This document shows positions 55,801 to 63,838 of a stretch of DNA of 64,000 nt, piece by piece. Position 1 is the first letter of the stretch. Each line of letters starts with the position of its first letter. This DNA is from Phenylobacterium soli (GTDB taxonomy: Bacteria > Pseudomonadota > Alphaproteobacteria > Caulobacterales > Caulobacteraceae). The position numbers and the translations under genes were made by a program. The notes under the pieces were generated by a model. That model was given only the letters and a program-made list of their open reading frames with translations. It was not told the DNA's origin and made no database searches. The stretch lies in NCBI RefSeq assembly GCF_003254475.1, contig NZ_QFYQ01000001.1, positions 1,302,001 through 1,366,000 on the forward strand, in the 5' to 3' direction.

Positions 55801-56302
55801 CGAACTGAACGGCGAAGGGCGCGAGCGGCTGACGGCGGCCTTCGAGGTCATCCACGAGCACTTCAAGACCCTGTTCCAGACCCTGTTCCAGGGCGGCCAG
55901 GCCGAGCTGCGGCTGGTGGAGTCCGACGATCCGCTGGAGGCCGGGCTGGAGATCTACGCCTGCCCGCCGGGCAAACGGCTGTCGACCATGAGCCTGATGT
56001 CCGGCGGCGAGCAGGCGCTGACCGCCATGGCGCTGATCTTCGCGGTGTTCCTCGCCCAGCCGGCGCCGATCTGCGTCCTCGACGAGGTCGACGCCCCGCT
56101 CGATGACGCCAACGTCGACCGCTACTGCAACCTGCTGGACGAGATGAACCGGCGCACCGAGACCCGCTTCGTGGTGATCACCCACAACCCGGTGACCATG
56201 GCCCGCATGGACCGGCTGTTCGGCGTGACCATGGCCGAGCGCGGCGTGTCGCAACTGGTATCGGTGGACCTCAGCCAGGCCGAGGCCATAGCCGCCCAGT
56301 AG
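52859..56302 (+). CDS. smc: Chromosome segregation protein SMC
   Basis: The 1147-residue ATPase has Walker [14 protein letters not shown] near residue 32, two very long Ala/Glu/Arg-rich coiled coils, a central hinge at about 500-640 ([20 protein letters not shown]), the signature [14 protein letters not shown] and Walker [13 protein letters not shown] near the C-terminus. It compacts and helps separate chromosomes with ScpA/ScpB, which are not in the window. GTG at 52859 was chosen because the family start ([19 protein letters not shown]) begins right there. The overlap with the DsbA gene suggests translational coupling. Confidence 0.97.
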   Translation: MHFQRLKLSGFKSFVDPTEFRIEPGVTGIVGPNGCGKSNLLEALRWVMGANSAKAMRAGGMDDVIFAGSANRPSRNHAEVALTIDNAARRAPAAFNDHPVLEVVRRIDKGAGSTYRINGREVRARDVQLLFADASTGSNSPALVRQGQISELIAAKPQNRRMILEEAAGVSGLHTRRHEAELRLRAAETNLGRLDDVAQELESALGRLKREARQAERYKKLSAEIRALQGAVLYARYSEAQAAAERLVGEAQLAARAVEETARAAAAATTRAAAAEEAIKPLREAETIAAAVLHKLAIDKDRLDREHEAHAAEIARLENEIARIDSDAAREAHIVEDADEALKRLAEDLAALEAAIAGAPERIPELEAAARDAEAARAAGDAEVERLAGELAAQEAQSRAAASRVEEAQGRVARTRRALDQARQEREALGALANPQAEQAKAELAAAEAALAAARAALDAAEEARTKAVETEAQAREVARKSDEQLGRLTAEARALAQLVAQARRAGFAPALDSVTPDRGYEQALAAALGDDLDAALDKAAPAFWGGRDASAPSWPAGVTPLAQVVKAPPALAARLAFTGLVERADGDRLQASLPPGGRLVSREGDLWRWDGFTARAEAPKAAAVRLEQRNRLAEVEAEIEKLQPRVDVARAAQKAASDTLRGAEEALRAARREPPALEQKAGQARSALERFEREAARKEAHAASLDDLIGRFEAELAEHEQALAQAQATAGAVASSGELAGKLAAARAAAGPAREAAAAARAALELEVRERDGRARRLEQASRERDDWTRRSQAAAKRTEALAEARTKTFAALEKARAAPGTLEARRAQLLDELTMAEARRAKTSDALAEGDRERTEAERALRAAEAAASEAREVRASLAAHAEAAQERLAEVTTQIRETARVEPSELARKLAEDAVAVPTDAEGIEAHLFNLERQREAIGAVNLRAEEEANEYAERLGGMQTERADLTGAIAALRRGIDELNGEGRERLTAAFEVIHEHFKTLFQTLFQGGQAELRLVESDDPLEAGLEIYACPPGKRLSTMSLMSGGEQALTAMALIFAVFLAQPAPICVLDEVDAPLDDANVDRYCNLLDEMNRRTETRFVVITHNPVTMARMDRLFGVTMAERGVSQLVSVDLSQAEAIAAQ

Positions 56303-56401
56303 GTCGACGCTGGGGGCCCGGCGCGGCCACGCAGGGTGTGACCCCCTTGCACTTGACGGCGCGTCACCTAGGCGGCTTCTTCGCGACAAGCTCGGGCGAT
56401 C

Positions 56402-56432
56402 TGTCGCGATATCGAAAAAATGTAGCGATATC
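56402..56432 (+). repeat. Direct repeat upstream of the atp promoter
   Basis: TGTCGCGATATC (56402-56413) and TGTAGCGATATC (56421-56432) are 11 of 12 identical and 19 bases apart. They lie 28 bases before the -35 element of the atp operon, in the otherwise unremarkable 242-base gap after smc. A regulator binding site is possible. Confidence 0.5.
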
Positions 56433-56459
56433 AGGGAGATAAACGGTGTTTGCCTAGCC

Positions 56460-56486
56460 TTGACGCGCCGCATTCGCGTCTATAGG
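56460..56486 (+). promoter_or_regulatory. Promoter of the ATP synthase F0 operon
   Basis: TTGACGC (56460-56466) is a perfect match to the Caulobacter housekeeping -35 consensus TTGACGS, and TCTATAGG (56479-56486) resembles GCTANAWC with a 12-base spacer inside the usual 10-14 range. The atpI start is 58 bases further on. Confidence 0.55.
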
Positions 56487-56544
56487 TTCCGCCGCGATCA
56501 AGCCGGGGGGACATACGTTCGCCCGAAACTCGTATTGCACGTTC

Positions 56545-56901
56545 ATGGCCCCTGCCAACGACGCACGCGAAGAGGCGATCAGACGTCTCGACGAACGGGC
56601 GGCCGCCCTTGGGGCCCGGACCCAGCGTCCGGTGACGTCGCACGCCGGTGAGCAGGCCGTAAGCCAGGCTTATCGCATCATCGCCGAGCTGATCGGCGGG
56701 GTGCTGGTAGGGCTGGCGGGCGGTTTCATCGTCGATCGGGTCTTGAACACGACGCCGTGGGGATTGATCGGGGGAGTCCTTCTGGGATTCGCCCTGTCGG
56801 TCTGGATGGCTCGGCGAACGGCCAACCGCCTCATGGCGCTGGCGAAGCAAGGTGAGGAACCGCTTCCGTCGGTTCCGTTCGAGGACGACGAGGAATCTTA
56901 A
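56545..56901 (+). CDS. atpI: ATP synthase protein I
   Basis: The 118-residue membrane protein has two hydrophobic helices, at about 46-67 (IIAELIGGVLVGLAGGFIVD) and 72-91 (WGLIGGVLLGFALSVWM), with the RxxR-type basic end. AtpI helps assemble the c-ring of F1F0 ATP synthase. The N-terminal 40 residues are polar and helical, as in other alphaproteobacteria. It is the first gene of the F0 operon and is followed by atpB after 5 bases. Confidence 0.9.
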   Translation: MAPANDAREEAIRRLDERAAALGARTQRPVTSHAGEQAVSQAYRIIAELIGGVLVGLAGGFIVDRVLNTTPWGLIGGVLLGFALSVWMARRTANRLMALAKQGEEPLPSVPFEDDEES

Positions 56902-56906
56902 GGCCG

Positions 56907-57698
56907 ATGGCCGCGAACGATCCGATCCACCAATTCCAGATCGAAAAGCTCGTCGATTTCGGGACCGTGAACCTGCCGTTGTTCGGCCGGACCGAGCTGG
57001 CGTTCACCAACTCGCACATGGCGATGACCCTCGCGTTCGTCGTGGTGGTCGGCTTCATGTCGCTGGTGACCGCGAACATGCAGGTGGTGCCCGGGCGGCT
57101 TCAGGCCGCCGGCGAGACCATCTTCGGCATGATCGACAACCTCGCGGAGTCGATCATCGGCCATGACGGGCGGAAGTATTTCCCGTTCGTCTTCACGGTC
57201 TTCATGTTCATCCTCGGGATGAACATCCTGGGCCTGCTGCTGACCTTCACGGCGACCTCGCAGCTGGCGATCACCGCGACCTTCGCCGCGATCACCATCC
57301 TGCTGGTGCTGATCATCGGCTTCGCCAAGAACGGCCTCGGCTTCTTCAAGCTGTTCGTGCCCTCCGGCGTGCCGATCGTGCTGCTGCCGGTGATCGTGCT
57401 GATCGAGTTCGTCTCCTTCCTGCTGCGCCCGGTGACCCTCGCCCTTCGTCTGTTCGGCAACATGCTGGGCGGCCACGTGGCGCTGAAGGTGTTCGCCGGC
57501 TTCGTGGTGGCGCTGGGGGCGATGGCCGCCGGCGGCGGCCTCGGCTACCTCGGCATCCCCGGCGCGGCCCTTTCCCTCAGCATGGTCGTCGCCCTGACGG
57601 CCCTGGAAATCCTTGTGGCCTTCCTGCAGGCGTTCGTCTTCGCCGTGCTGACCTGCATCTACCTCAACGACGTGGTCAATCTCGGCCACGGTCACTGA
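56907..57698 (+). CDS. atpB: F1F0 ATP synthase subunit a
   Basis: The 263-residue inner-membrane protein forms the proton half-channels. The essential Arg lies in LRPVTLALRLFGNMLGGH, and helices with FVFTVFMFILGMNILGL and ALEILVAFLQAFVFAVLTCIYLND complete the usual five- or six-helix layout. HQFQIEKLVDFG near the start is typical of alphaproteobacteria. Confidence 0.97.
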   Translation: MAANDPIHQFQIEKLVDFGTVNLPLFGRTELAFTNSHMAMTLAFVVVVGFMSLVTANMQVVPGRLQAAGETIFGMIDNLAESIIGHDGRKYFPFVFTVFMFILGMNILGLLLTFTATSQLAITATFAAITILLVLIIGFAKNGLGFFKLFVPSGVPIVLLPVIVLIEFVSFLLRPVTLALRLFGNMLGGHVALKVFAGFVVALGAMAAGGGLGYLGIPGAALSLSMVVALTALEILVAFLQAFVFAVLTCIYLNDVVNLGHGH

Positions 57699-57746
57699 GG
57701 CGATCACCCCTTTTCCTCTACCCACACTCCTAGGACGAGAAGAACC

Positions 57747-57971
57747 ATGGATCTTGAAGCTGCTAAGCAAATCGGCGCCGGCCTCGCGACGCTCGGCATG
57801 ATCGGCGCCGGCATCGGCGTCGGCAACATCTTCGGCAACTTCCTGTCGGGCGCCCTGCGCAACCCGTCGGCCGCCGCCAGCCAGATCGGCAACCTGTTCG
57901 TCGGCGCCGCGCTCGCGGAAGCCCTCGGCATCCTGGCCTTCGTGCTGGGCATCCTGCTGAAGTTCGGCTGA
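57747..57971 (+). CDS. atpE: F1F0 ATP synthase subunit c
   Basis: The 74-residue hairpin protein has a glycine-rich first helix ([21 protein letters not shown]), the polar loop RNPSAAAS, and a second helix with the proton-carrying Glu in [14 protein letters not shown]. It builds the rotating c-ring. AGGACGAGAAGAACC precedes the ATG. Confidence 0.98.
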   Translation: MDLEAAKQIGAGLATLGMIGAGIGVGNIFGNFLSGALRNPSAAASQIGNLFVGAALAEALGILAFVLGILLKFG

Positions 57972-58042
57972 TCCGAGAGGACGCCGGCGGCGGCCCCGTC
58001 AGGGGCCCCGCCTGAACTTCCGATACCTGGAGCCCTTCACTG

Positions 58043-58636
58043 ATGGCCTTAGAGACCGATCCCGCGACGACCCATTCGGTCGAGAACGGCGCCGCAGAGT
58101 CGGCGGCGAACGTGGGACAGCACGGCGCGTCCACGGAGGCCGCGCACAGCGCCGGCCTGCCGCAGTTCCAGTTCCAACACTGGGGCGGCCAGATCGCGTA
58201 CCTGCTGATCCTGTTCGCGATCCTTTACCTGCTGATGTCGAAGGTCTTCGGGCCGCGCGTCCGCCGGGTGTTCGACGAGCGGGAAGCGACCATCAAGGGA
58301 GCGCTCGCCAGCGCGCGTGAAGTGCAGGCCGAGGCCGATCGCCAGGCCGAGGGGGCGCAGCGCGCGCTCGCCGAGGCCCGGGCTTCGGCCCAGCGCACGG
58401 CCTCCGAAGCGGCGGCCAAGGCTTCGGCCGAGATCGCGGCCCGCAAGGCGGCCCTCGACGAGGAGCTCGCCGCCAAGCAGGCCGAGGCCGAGGACCGCAT
58501 CCGTGCGGCCCGCGACGGCGCCCTGCAACACCTCACCACGGTGGCCTCCGACGTCGCCGAGGCGATGGTCGAGAAGCTGACGGGCGCCAAGGCCCCGCGC
58601 GGCGCCGTGGCGGCCGCGATCAAGAGCCAGGGATAA
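58043..58636 (+). CDS. atpF': F1F0 ATP synthase subunit b' (AtpF')
   Basis: The 197-residue stator subunit has an unusually long polar N-terminus (about 45 residues, Ala/His/Glu-rich), a single membrane helix (QIAYLLILFAILYLLMSKVF) and a long Ala/Glu/Arg coiled coil. FDEREATIKGAL marks the start of the stalk. Alphaproteobacteria keep two b-type genes that form a b-b' heterodimer. The second, b, starts 3 bases after this stop. Confidence 0.95.
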   Translation: MALETDPATTHSVENGAAESAANVGQHGASTEAAHSAGLPQFQFQHWGGQIAYLLILFAILYLLMSKVFGPRVRRVFDEREATIKGALASAREVQAEADRQAEGAQRALAEARASAQRTASEAAAKASAEIAARKAALDEELAAKQAEAEDRIRAARDGALQHLTTVASDVAEAMVEKLTGAKAPRGAVAAAIKSQG

Positions 58637-58639
58637 GCG

Positions 58640-59155
58640 ATGCCCGCGTTTTTCGAACCCGAGTTCTGGAGCCTGGCCAACCCCGAGCTGTGGGTCGGCA
58701 TCGGTCTCCTGGTGCTCCTCGCCATCATGTGGCGGGCGGGCGCGTTCAAGATCGCCATGGGCAGCCTCGACGCCAAGGCGGCGAAGATCCAGGCCGACCT
58801 CGACGAGGCCGCGCGCATCCGCGAGGAGGCCCAGCGCCTGCTCGAGACGCTGAAGGCCGAGCGGGCGGCAGCCGAACGCCACGCCCAGGAGGTGCTGGCC
58901 CAGGCCCAGGCCGAGGCCGAGCGCCTGGCCGCGGAGACCCGCGCCTCGCTGGCCGAGAGCCTGCAGCGCCGGCAGGAGATCGCCGAGCGCCGCATCGCCA
59001 GCGCCGAGGCCCAGGCCGCCGCCGAGGTGAAGGCCGCGGCCATCGACCTGGCGGCCCGCGCCGCCGAGTCGGTGATGGCCGGTCGGCTTGCCGGGGCCAA
59101 GAGCGATCCGCTGGTGGACAGCGCCATCGGCCAGCTCGCCGCCAAGCTCCAGTAG
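58640..59155 (+). CDS. atpF: F1F0 ATP synthase subunit b
   Basis: The 171-residue stator subunit has the N-terminal [19 protein letters not shown] and a membrane helix (about 17-33), then a charged coiled coil ([28 protein letters not shown]). It ends with [12 protein letters not shown], as is usual. It closes the F0 operon; the F1 genes (atpH, A, G, D, C) are not in the window, a split common in alphaproteobacteria. Confidence 0.95.
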   Translation: MPAFFEPEFWSLANPELWVGIGLLVLLAIMWRAGAFKIAMGSLDAKAAKIQADLDEAARIREEAQRLLETLKAERAAAERHAQEVLAQAQAEAERLAAETRASLAESLQRRQEIAERRIASAEAQAAAEVKAAAIDLAARAAESVMAGRLAGAKSDPLVDSAIGQLAAKLQ

Positions 59156-59194
59156 CGCGCCGCCGTCGCGGCCCGCGAAACCTGACCTGCGTAG

Positions 59195-59219
59195 AGGCCC
59201 GGGCGACCCCCGGGCCTTT
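59195..59219 (+). terminator. Rho-independent terminator of the F0 operon
   Basis: AGGCCCGGG (59195-59203) pairs with CCCGGGCCT (59209-59217), followed by a short TTTG tract. It lies 40 bases after atpF. The T-tract is weak, but a stem with the same AGGCCCGGG arm recurs after the next gene. Confidence 0.65.
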
Positions 59220-59315
59220 GCCATTTCGGGCCTTTACCATTTCCAGAGGCCCGTTCCTTAACCGCGATGGGCGATGACCTCCGCGGGATCAGCTCGATCC
59301 TGAAGGAGGACAACG

Positions 59316-59489
59316 ATGTCCGTATCCGGAATTTCCAGCCTGCCGCCGATCCAGCACGCGGCGCCCATCCAGGGGCCGCAGGTGGCGCCCGCCGACGCCG
59401 ACCACGACGGCGACAACGACAAGGGCGTGGCGCCCGCCCGCGAGGCCGGCGAAGGCTCGTCCTCCCACAAGGTCGACATCCGCGTCTGA
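59316..59489 (+). CDS. 57-aa protein with C-terminal K-V-D-I-R-V, Asp-rich loop
   Basis: The ATG at 59316 is preceded by GAAGGAGGACAACG, a strong ribosome binding site. The 57-residue product begins MSVSGISSLPPI, contains the acidic stretch DADHDGDNDKG, resembling an EF-hand or dockerin calcium loop, and ends HKVDIRV. The next gene, 97 bases downstream, also encodes exactly 57 residues and ends QKLDIRI. Both have SPP/PP-rich N-termini, and a TTAACC element lies upstream of each. A terminator follows the gene. No function is known to me; no signal peptide or membrane segment is seen. Confidence 0.7.
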   Translation: MSVSGISSLPPIQHAAPIQGPQVAPADADHDGDNDKGVAPAREAGEGSSSHKVDIRV

Positions 59490-59511
59490 CGACCGACGCC
59501 GGAGTTCGGGG

Positions 59512-59540
59512 AAGGCCCGGGCCACGCCCGGGCCTTTTCC
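59512..59540 (+). terminator. Rho-independent terminator after the first 57-aa gene
   Basis: An 11-bp perfect stem, AAGGCCCGGGC (59512-59522) with GCCCGGGCCTT (59526-59536), has a 3-base loop and ends in TTTTCC. It lies 22 bases after the stop, so the second small gene needs its own promoter. Confidence 0.8.
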
Positions 59541-59585
59541 TGTTCCGCCTACGGTCCCTTAACCCTGGCGCGATAGGATGCGCCC

Positions 59586-59759
59586 ATGTCGCCTCCCGCC
59601 ATAGGCAGCGCAACGCCGGTTTCGGCCAGCCGCGTGATCTTCGCGGTGCCGCCGGTCACGCCGGTCAAGCCGAGGAAGGCCGCGCCCGAGCAGGCGATGG
59701 CGGCGGCCGGCCCGAAGCCCGGGCCGGGCCTCGGTCAGAAGCTCGATATCCGGATCTAG
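59586..59759 (+). CDS. 57-aa protein with C-terminal K-L-D-I-R-I
   Basis: The 57-residue product starts MSPPAIGSATPVSASR, is rich in Pro, Ala and Val and ends GQKLDIRI. It shares exact length, a Ser/Pro-rich N-terminus and the K-[VL]-D-I-R-[VI] end with the gene just upstream, but lacks its Asp-rich loop. The ribosome binding site is GATAGGATG, weaker than that of the first gene. TTAACC lies 22 bases before its ATG. It ends 2 bases before the stop of the opposite membrane-protein gene. The coding call rests on the shared C-terminus and length. Confidence 0.6.
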   Translation: MSPPAIGSATPVSASRVIFAVPPVTPVKPRKAAPEQAMAAAGPKPGPGLGQKLDIRI

Positions 59760-59761
59760 GA

Positions 59762-60166
59762 TCAGGCCGCCGCGCGGGCGCGGATGCGCAGCTTGAAATA
59801 GCGGCGGGTGCGGACCGCGAAGCGGACGCGCCGGGGCAGCACCAGCCGCTCCATGCGCAGATAGCCCTGCCAGAAGACCAGCACGACCTCCGGCTCCTTG
59901 CGCATCAGGCGGCGGATCGGGAAGACCATCTTGGGATGGGCCTTCTGCATGCGCACGAACTGGCGGCGGGCCTTGAAGGAGTTGCGCAGCACGATCATCA
60001 GGCCGACGACCAGCAGCGGCAGGCCGAGGTGACCGGGGAGGGCGGCGAGGCCGAGGCCCACCAGCATGACCGCGAAGCCCAGGCCGAGCAGCAGCCAGCG
60101 AACGATCCGCGCGAGGAGCTCTCGGGCGAATTCGTCGGAGGCGCGGTACACGCGCAGCGAGGGCAT
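59762..60166 (-). CDS. Small integral membrane protein, PGPGW-like
   Basis: The 134-residue protein has two hydrophobic segments (about 22-42 and 47-60) around the LPGHLGLPLLVVGL stretch, which resembles the PGPGW motif family of putative transmembrane proteins. The last 70 residues are very basic (RNSFKARRQF, RRLMRKE, RYFKLRIRARAAA) and should face the cytoplasm. ATG at 60166 was chosen over GTG at 60178. Function is unknown. Confidence 0.7.
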   Translation of the reverse strand: MPSLRVYRASDEFARELLARIVRWLLLGLGFAVMLVGLGLAALPGHLGLPLLVVGLMIVLRNSFKARRQFVRMQKAHPKMVFPIRRLMRKEPEVVLVFWQGYLRMERLVLPRRVRFAVRTRRYFKLRIRARAAA

Positions 60167-60340
60167 GGCGAGTGACACTGGGTTCTACCTGGGAAGCACG
60201 GGCCGGCCCCGAGGGGAGGTCTGGACCGCCGCCGTGCTTGCCAGATATGCGAACGCCCCACGGAAACGTAAAGGCAACGTCCGGTTAATTTTTGTGGGCG
60301 CGACTCTATTCCGCAGCCAATGGCGCCGGCGCCACACCCC

Positions 60341-60369
60341 CGATGCAAGTCCGACACGGACTTGCATCG
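60341..60369. terminator. Hairpin downstream of gcvPB
   Basis: CGATGCAAGTCCG (60341-60353) pairs perfectly with CGGACTTGCATCG (60357-60369) around a 3-base loop. It lies 24 bases past the gcvPB stop on the minus strand, but the T-rich tract (ATTCTTTT) is on the plus-strand side, so orientation as a gcv terminator is imperfect. It could act as an mRNA-stabilising or bidirectional element. The rest of the 227-base gap shows nothing else. Confidence 0.5.
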
Positions 60370-60393
60370 AGATTCTTTTGTCGCCGCGCCTCT

Positions 60394-61977
60394 TTACGCC
60401 GAAGCGGCGGCCACTTCGGCTAGCGGCGCGGTGGTGTCCGGGCGCCACGTCAGCTTGGGCTTGCGCGCGGCCAGGGTCTCGTCGAGCCGGCGCATGGGCG
60501 CGAGGTGCGGCGCCGACTTCAGCCGCGCCGAATCGTTGCCCTTGGCGGCGCGAGCGATGGCCAGCATCGCCTCGCAGAACCGGTCCAGCTCGCGCTTGGG
60601 CTCGGTCTCGGTCGGCTCGATCAGCATCGCCCCGTGGACGACCAGCGGGAAGTACATGGTCATCGGGTGGAAGCCCTCGTCGATCAGCGCCTTGGCGAGG
60701 TCGAGGGTGGTGACGCCCGTGCCCTCGAGCCAGGTGTCGTCGAACAGCGCCTCGTGCATGCACGGGCCTTCGGGGAAGGCCGGGGTCATGACGTCGGAGA
60801 GGCGGGCCTTGATGTAGTTGGCGTTGAGGACGGCGTCCTCGGCCACCTGCCGCAGGCCGTCGGCGCCGTGGCTGGCCATGTAGGCGTAGGCGCGGACGAA
60901 CATGCCCATCTGGCCGTGGAAGGCGCACATCCGTCCGAAGGCGGCCGCGGCCTCGTCCTTGGCCTCCTCGACCAGCCTCAGGCCGTCGGGGCCGGAAACC
61001 ACCCAGGGGGCGGGGGCATAGGGCGCCAGGGCCTCCGACAGCACCACCGGACCGGCGCCCGGACCGCCGCCGCCATGCGGGGTGGAGAAGGTCTTGTGCA
61101 GGTTGATGTGCATGGCGTCGACGCCGAGGTCGCCGGGGCGGACCTTGCCGACGATGGCGTTGAAGTTGGCGCCGTCGCAGTAGAAGTAGGCGCCGGCGGC
61201 ATGGGTCAGGCGCGAGATCTCGAGGATGTCGCGCTCGAAGAGGCCGCAGGTGTTGGGGTTGGTGACCATGATCGCGGCGATGTCGCCGGAGAGCTTGGCC
61301 TCCAGGTCGGCGAGATCGACGCGGCCGTCGGCGGTCTGGGCGATCTCGGTCACCGAATAGCCGACGAAGGCGGCGGTGGCCGGGTTGGTGCCGTGGGCCG
61401 AGGTGGGCACCAGGACGGTGCGGCGGTGGCCCTGGCCCTTGGCCTCGTGGGCCGCCTTGATGGTTAGCAGGCCGCAGAGCTCGCCGTGGGCGCCGGCCTT
61501 GGGCGTCAGGGCCACGGCCGGCATGCCGGTGAGCGTCTTCAGCCAATGTGCGAGGCGGTCCATCAGCGCCAGGGCGCCCTGGGTGGTGGAGACCGGCTGC
61601 AGCGGATGCAGGTCGGCGAAGCCGGCCAGGCGCGCCATCTTCTCGTTGAGCCGCGGGTTGTGCTTCATGGTGCACGAGCCCAGCGGATAGAGCGCCAGGT
61701 CGATGGCGTGGTTCTTCTGGCTGAGGCGCACGTAGTGGCGCATCGCCTCGGGCTCGGTGAGGCCGGGCAGGCCGATCGGATCGGCGCGCACGAGGTCGCC
61801 GAGGTCCGAGGCGTCCTGCGGGACGTCGGGCAGGTCGACCCCGGTGGTCTGCCAGCCGCCGGTCTCGAAGATCAGCGGCTCGTCCTGCAGGAGGCCGCGG
61901 CCGCCGGTCAGGGAGGTGAAGCCCGCGCCGCCGGCGCTCTCAGGGCTGGTGGGGCGTCCGACGCTGTTCATCGCCAT
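60394..61977 (-). CDS. gcvPB: Glycine dehydrogenase (decarboxylating) subunit 2
   Basis: The 527-residue PLP subunit of the glycine cleavage P-protein has the cofactor Lys in HINLHKTFSTPHGGGGPG. SAHGTNPATAAF, YFYCDGANFNAIVG and TGMPAVALTPKAG are also characteristic. It pairs with subunit 1, encoded just upstream and overlapping by one base. Together they decarboxylate glycine and pass the aminomethyl group to the lipoyl arm of GcvH. Confidence 0.97.
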   Translation of the reverse strand: MAMNSVGRPTSPESAGGAGFTSLTGGRGLLQDEPLIFETGGWQTTGVDLPDVPQDASDLGDLVRADPIGLPGLTEPEAMRHYVRLSQKNHAIDLALYPLGSCTMKHNPRLNEKMARLAGFADLHPLQPVSTTQGALALMDRLAHWLKTLTGMPAVALTPKAGAHGELCGLLTIKAAHEAKGQGHRRTVLVPTSAHGTNPATAAFVGYSVTEIAQTADGRVDLADLEAKLSGDIAAIMVTNPNTCGLFERDILEISRLTHAAGAYFYCDGANFNAIVGKVRPGDLGVDAMHINLHKTFSTPHGGGGPGAGPVVLSEALAPYAPAPWVVSGPDGLRLVEEAKDEAAAAFGRMCAFHGQMGMFVRAYAYMASHGADGLRQVAEDAVLNANYIKARLSDVMTPAFPEGPCMHEALFDDTWLEGTGVTTLDLAKALIDEGFHPMTMYFPLVVHGAMLIEPTETEPKRELDRFCEAMLAIARAAKGNDSARLKSAPHLAPMRRLDETLAARKPKLTWRPDTTAPLAEVAAASA

Positions 61978-63320
61978 CAGCCGATCCTCTTGGCAAGCGA
62001 CGCGGCGAGCGCCGCGATGTCTTCAGGTGTGGTGGTCTCGGTGGCCGCGACGAGCAGGACGTCGTCCATGCCCGCGTGCGGGTCGAGGCGGGCGAAGGGC
62101 ACGCCGGCGATGACGCCGTCGGCCAGGCAGTCCTCGACGAGCTTCGTGGCCGACACCGGCGTGCGGATGGCGATCTCGTTGAAGAAGCGGGGGGTGAGCA
62201 CCTCGACCCCCTTCACGGCGGAAAGCGCGGTCTTCAGCTCGCGGGCCTTGGCGTGGTTGAGCGAGGCGAGCTGGCGCAGCCCCGCCTCGCCGAGCAGCGA
62301 CAGGTGGATGGTGAAGGCGAGGGCGCAGAGCCCCGAGTTGGTGCAGATGTTGGAGGTCGCCTTCTCCCGGCGGATGTGCTGCTCGCGCGTCGACAGGGTC
62401 AGCACGTAGCCGCGGCGGCCGTCGGCGTCGACGGTCTCGCCGCACACCCGGCCCGGCATCTGGCGGACCAGCTTCTCGCGCACCGCGAAGAGGCCGACGT
62501 AGGGGCCGCCGTAGTTCAGGGCGTTGCCGATCGACTGGCCCTCGGCGACGGCGATGTCGGCGCCCATGGCGCCCGGCGACTTCAGGAGGCCGTAACTCAC
62601 CGCCTCGGTGGTGACGACGATGAGCAGGGCGCCGGCGGCGTGGGCGGCCTCGGCGATCCTGGTCACGTCGGTGACGACGCCGAACACGTTGGGCGACTGG
62701 ACCACCACGCAGGCGGTCTCGGCGTCGATGGCCTCGATGACGGCGGCCTCGGCGTCGATGGCGGCCGGCAGGCGCTCGATCTCCATGCCCTCGGCGTGGG
62801 CGATGGTCTGGGTGGTGGCGGCGTAGTGCGGATGCAGGCCGCCGGAGAGGATCGCCTTCTCGCGGCGCGTCACGCGCTGGGCCATCATCACGGCTTCTGC
62901 ACAGGCCGTGGAGCCGTCGTACATCGAGGCGTTGGCCACCTCGAGGCCGGTCAGGGCCGCGACCTGGGTCTGGAACTCGAACAGCACCTGCAACGTGCCC
63001 TGGGCGATCTCGGGCTGGTAGGGCGTGTAGGAGGTCAGGAACTCCGAGCGCTGGATGATGTGGTCGACCGTCGCCGGCACATGGTGGCGGTAGGCGCCGG
63101 CGCCGCAGAAGAACGGCCCCTCGCCCGCGGCGCGGTTGCGGGCGGCGAGGCCCGCGATCTCACGCTCCACCTCTAGCTCGCCGGCGTGCAGCGGCAGGTC
63201 GAACAGGGCCTGCTTGCGCGCGGCCGCCGGCACGTCGCGGAAGAGGTCGTCGACATCGGGCGCGCCGATCACGCGCAGCATCTCCGCGCGGTCGGAGGGT
63301 GTCAGAGGGAGGTAGCGCAT
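61977..63320 (-). CDS. gcvPA: Glycine dehydrogenase (decarboxylating) subunit 1
   Basis: The 447-residue subunit starts [19 protein letters not shown] and has [50 protein letters not shown], the long N-terminal block, plus [27 protein letters not shown]. The split P-protein is usual in alphaproteobacteria. A 140-base gap containing a 28-bp-arm inverted repeat separates it from gcvH. Confidence 0.97.
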   Translation of the reverse strand: MRYLPLTPSDRAEMLRVIGAPDVDDLFRDVPAAARKQALFDLPLHAGELEVEREIAGLAARNRAAGEGPFFCGAGAYRHHVPATVDHIIQRSEFLTSYTPYQPEIAQGTLQVLFEFQTQVAALTGLEVANASMYDGSTACAEAVMMAQRVTRREKAILSGGLHPHYAATTQTIAHAEGMEIERLPAAIDAEAAVIEAIDAETACVVVQSPNVFGVVTDVTRIAEAAHAAGALLIVVTTEAVSYGLLKSPGAMGADIAVAEGQSIGNALNYGGPYVGLFAVREKLVRQMPGRVCGETVDADGRRGYVLTLSTREQHIRREKATSNICTNSGLCALAFTIHLSLLGEAGLRQLASLNHAKARELKTALSAVKGVEVLTPRFFNEIAIRTPVSATKLVEDCLADGVIAGVPFARLDPHAGMDDVLLVAATETTTPEDIAALAASLAKRIG

Positions 63321-63342
63321 GGGCGTCCTGGAAGAAGAGATG

Positions 63343-63432
63343 AACCACGGAACACGCGGAACTCACGGAAGCGGCCGAGCCTAGAGCGGGTAGGCGGCAG
63401 AGGTTTCCGTGCGTTCCGCGTGTTCCGTGGTT
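63343..63432. repeat. 28-bp-arm inverted repeat between gcvH and gcvPA
   Basis: The left arm (63343-63370, starting AACCACGGAACACGCGGAAC) and the right arm (63405-63432, ending GCGTGTTCCGTGGTT) match at 27 of 28 positions, with a 34-base loop. The ACCACGGAACAC unit is like dispersed intergenic elements found in many proteobacteria. It lies in the transcribed spacer of the gcv operon and would form a stable hairpin in the mRNA. Confidence 0.8.
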
Positions 63433-63460
63433 TGAACAATGATCGCGCTGCGCGCGGGAC

Positions 63461-63826
63461 TTAGAGCGTCGCGAGGTAGGCTTCGTACTGGGCGCGGTCC
63501 ATGAGCGCCTCGACCTCGGCCTTGTCGGCGACCTTGACCTTGGCGAACCAGCCCGTGCCTTCCGGCGCGGCGTTGACGGTCTCCGGGGCGTCCGACAGGG
63601 CGGCGTTGCCCTCGACCACCTCGCCCGACACCGGGGCGTAGACGTCGGAGGCGGCCTTGACGCTCTCGACCACGGCGAAGCCGTCGCCGGCCTTCACGGT
63701 CTTGCCGGCCTCCGGCACCTCGACGAACACCACGTCGCCGAGCTGCTCGGCGGCGTAGGCGGTGATGCCGATGGTGGCGACGTCGCCGTCGAGCTCCACC
63801 CACTCGTGATCCTTGGTGAAACGCAT
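63461..63826 (-). CDS. gcvH: Glycine cleavage system H protein
   Basis: The 121-residue carrier has the lipoyl-bearing Lys57 in [14 protein letters not shown], after HEWVELDG and [12 protein letters not shown]. It shuttles the aminomethyl group between the P, T and L proteins. It lies 12 bases after gcvT on the same transcript. Confidence 0.98.
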   Translation of the reverse strand: MRFTKDHEWVELDGDVATIGITAYAAEQLGDVVFVEVPEAGKTVKAGDGFAVVESVKAASDVYAPVSGEVVEGNAALSDAPETVNAAPEGTGWFAKVKVADKAEVEALMDRAQYEAYLATL

Positions 63827-63838
63827 CGGGGTTCTCTC

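Noticed and set aside
63186..63464. A small plus-strand open frame with NTRNSRK and FRAFRVFRGL
   Set aside because: This is the translation of the dispersed inverted repeat in the gcv operon, a well-known source of spurious small proteins.
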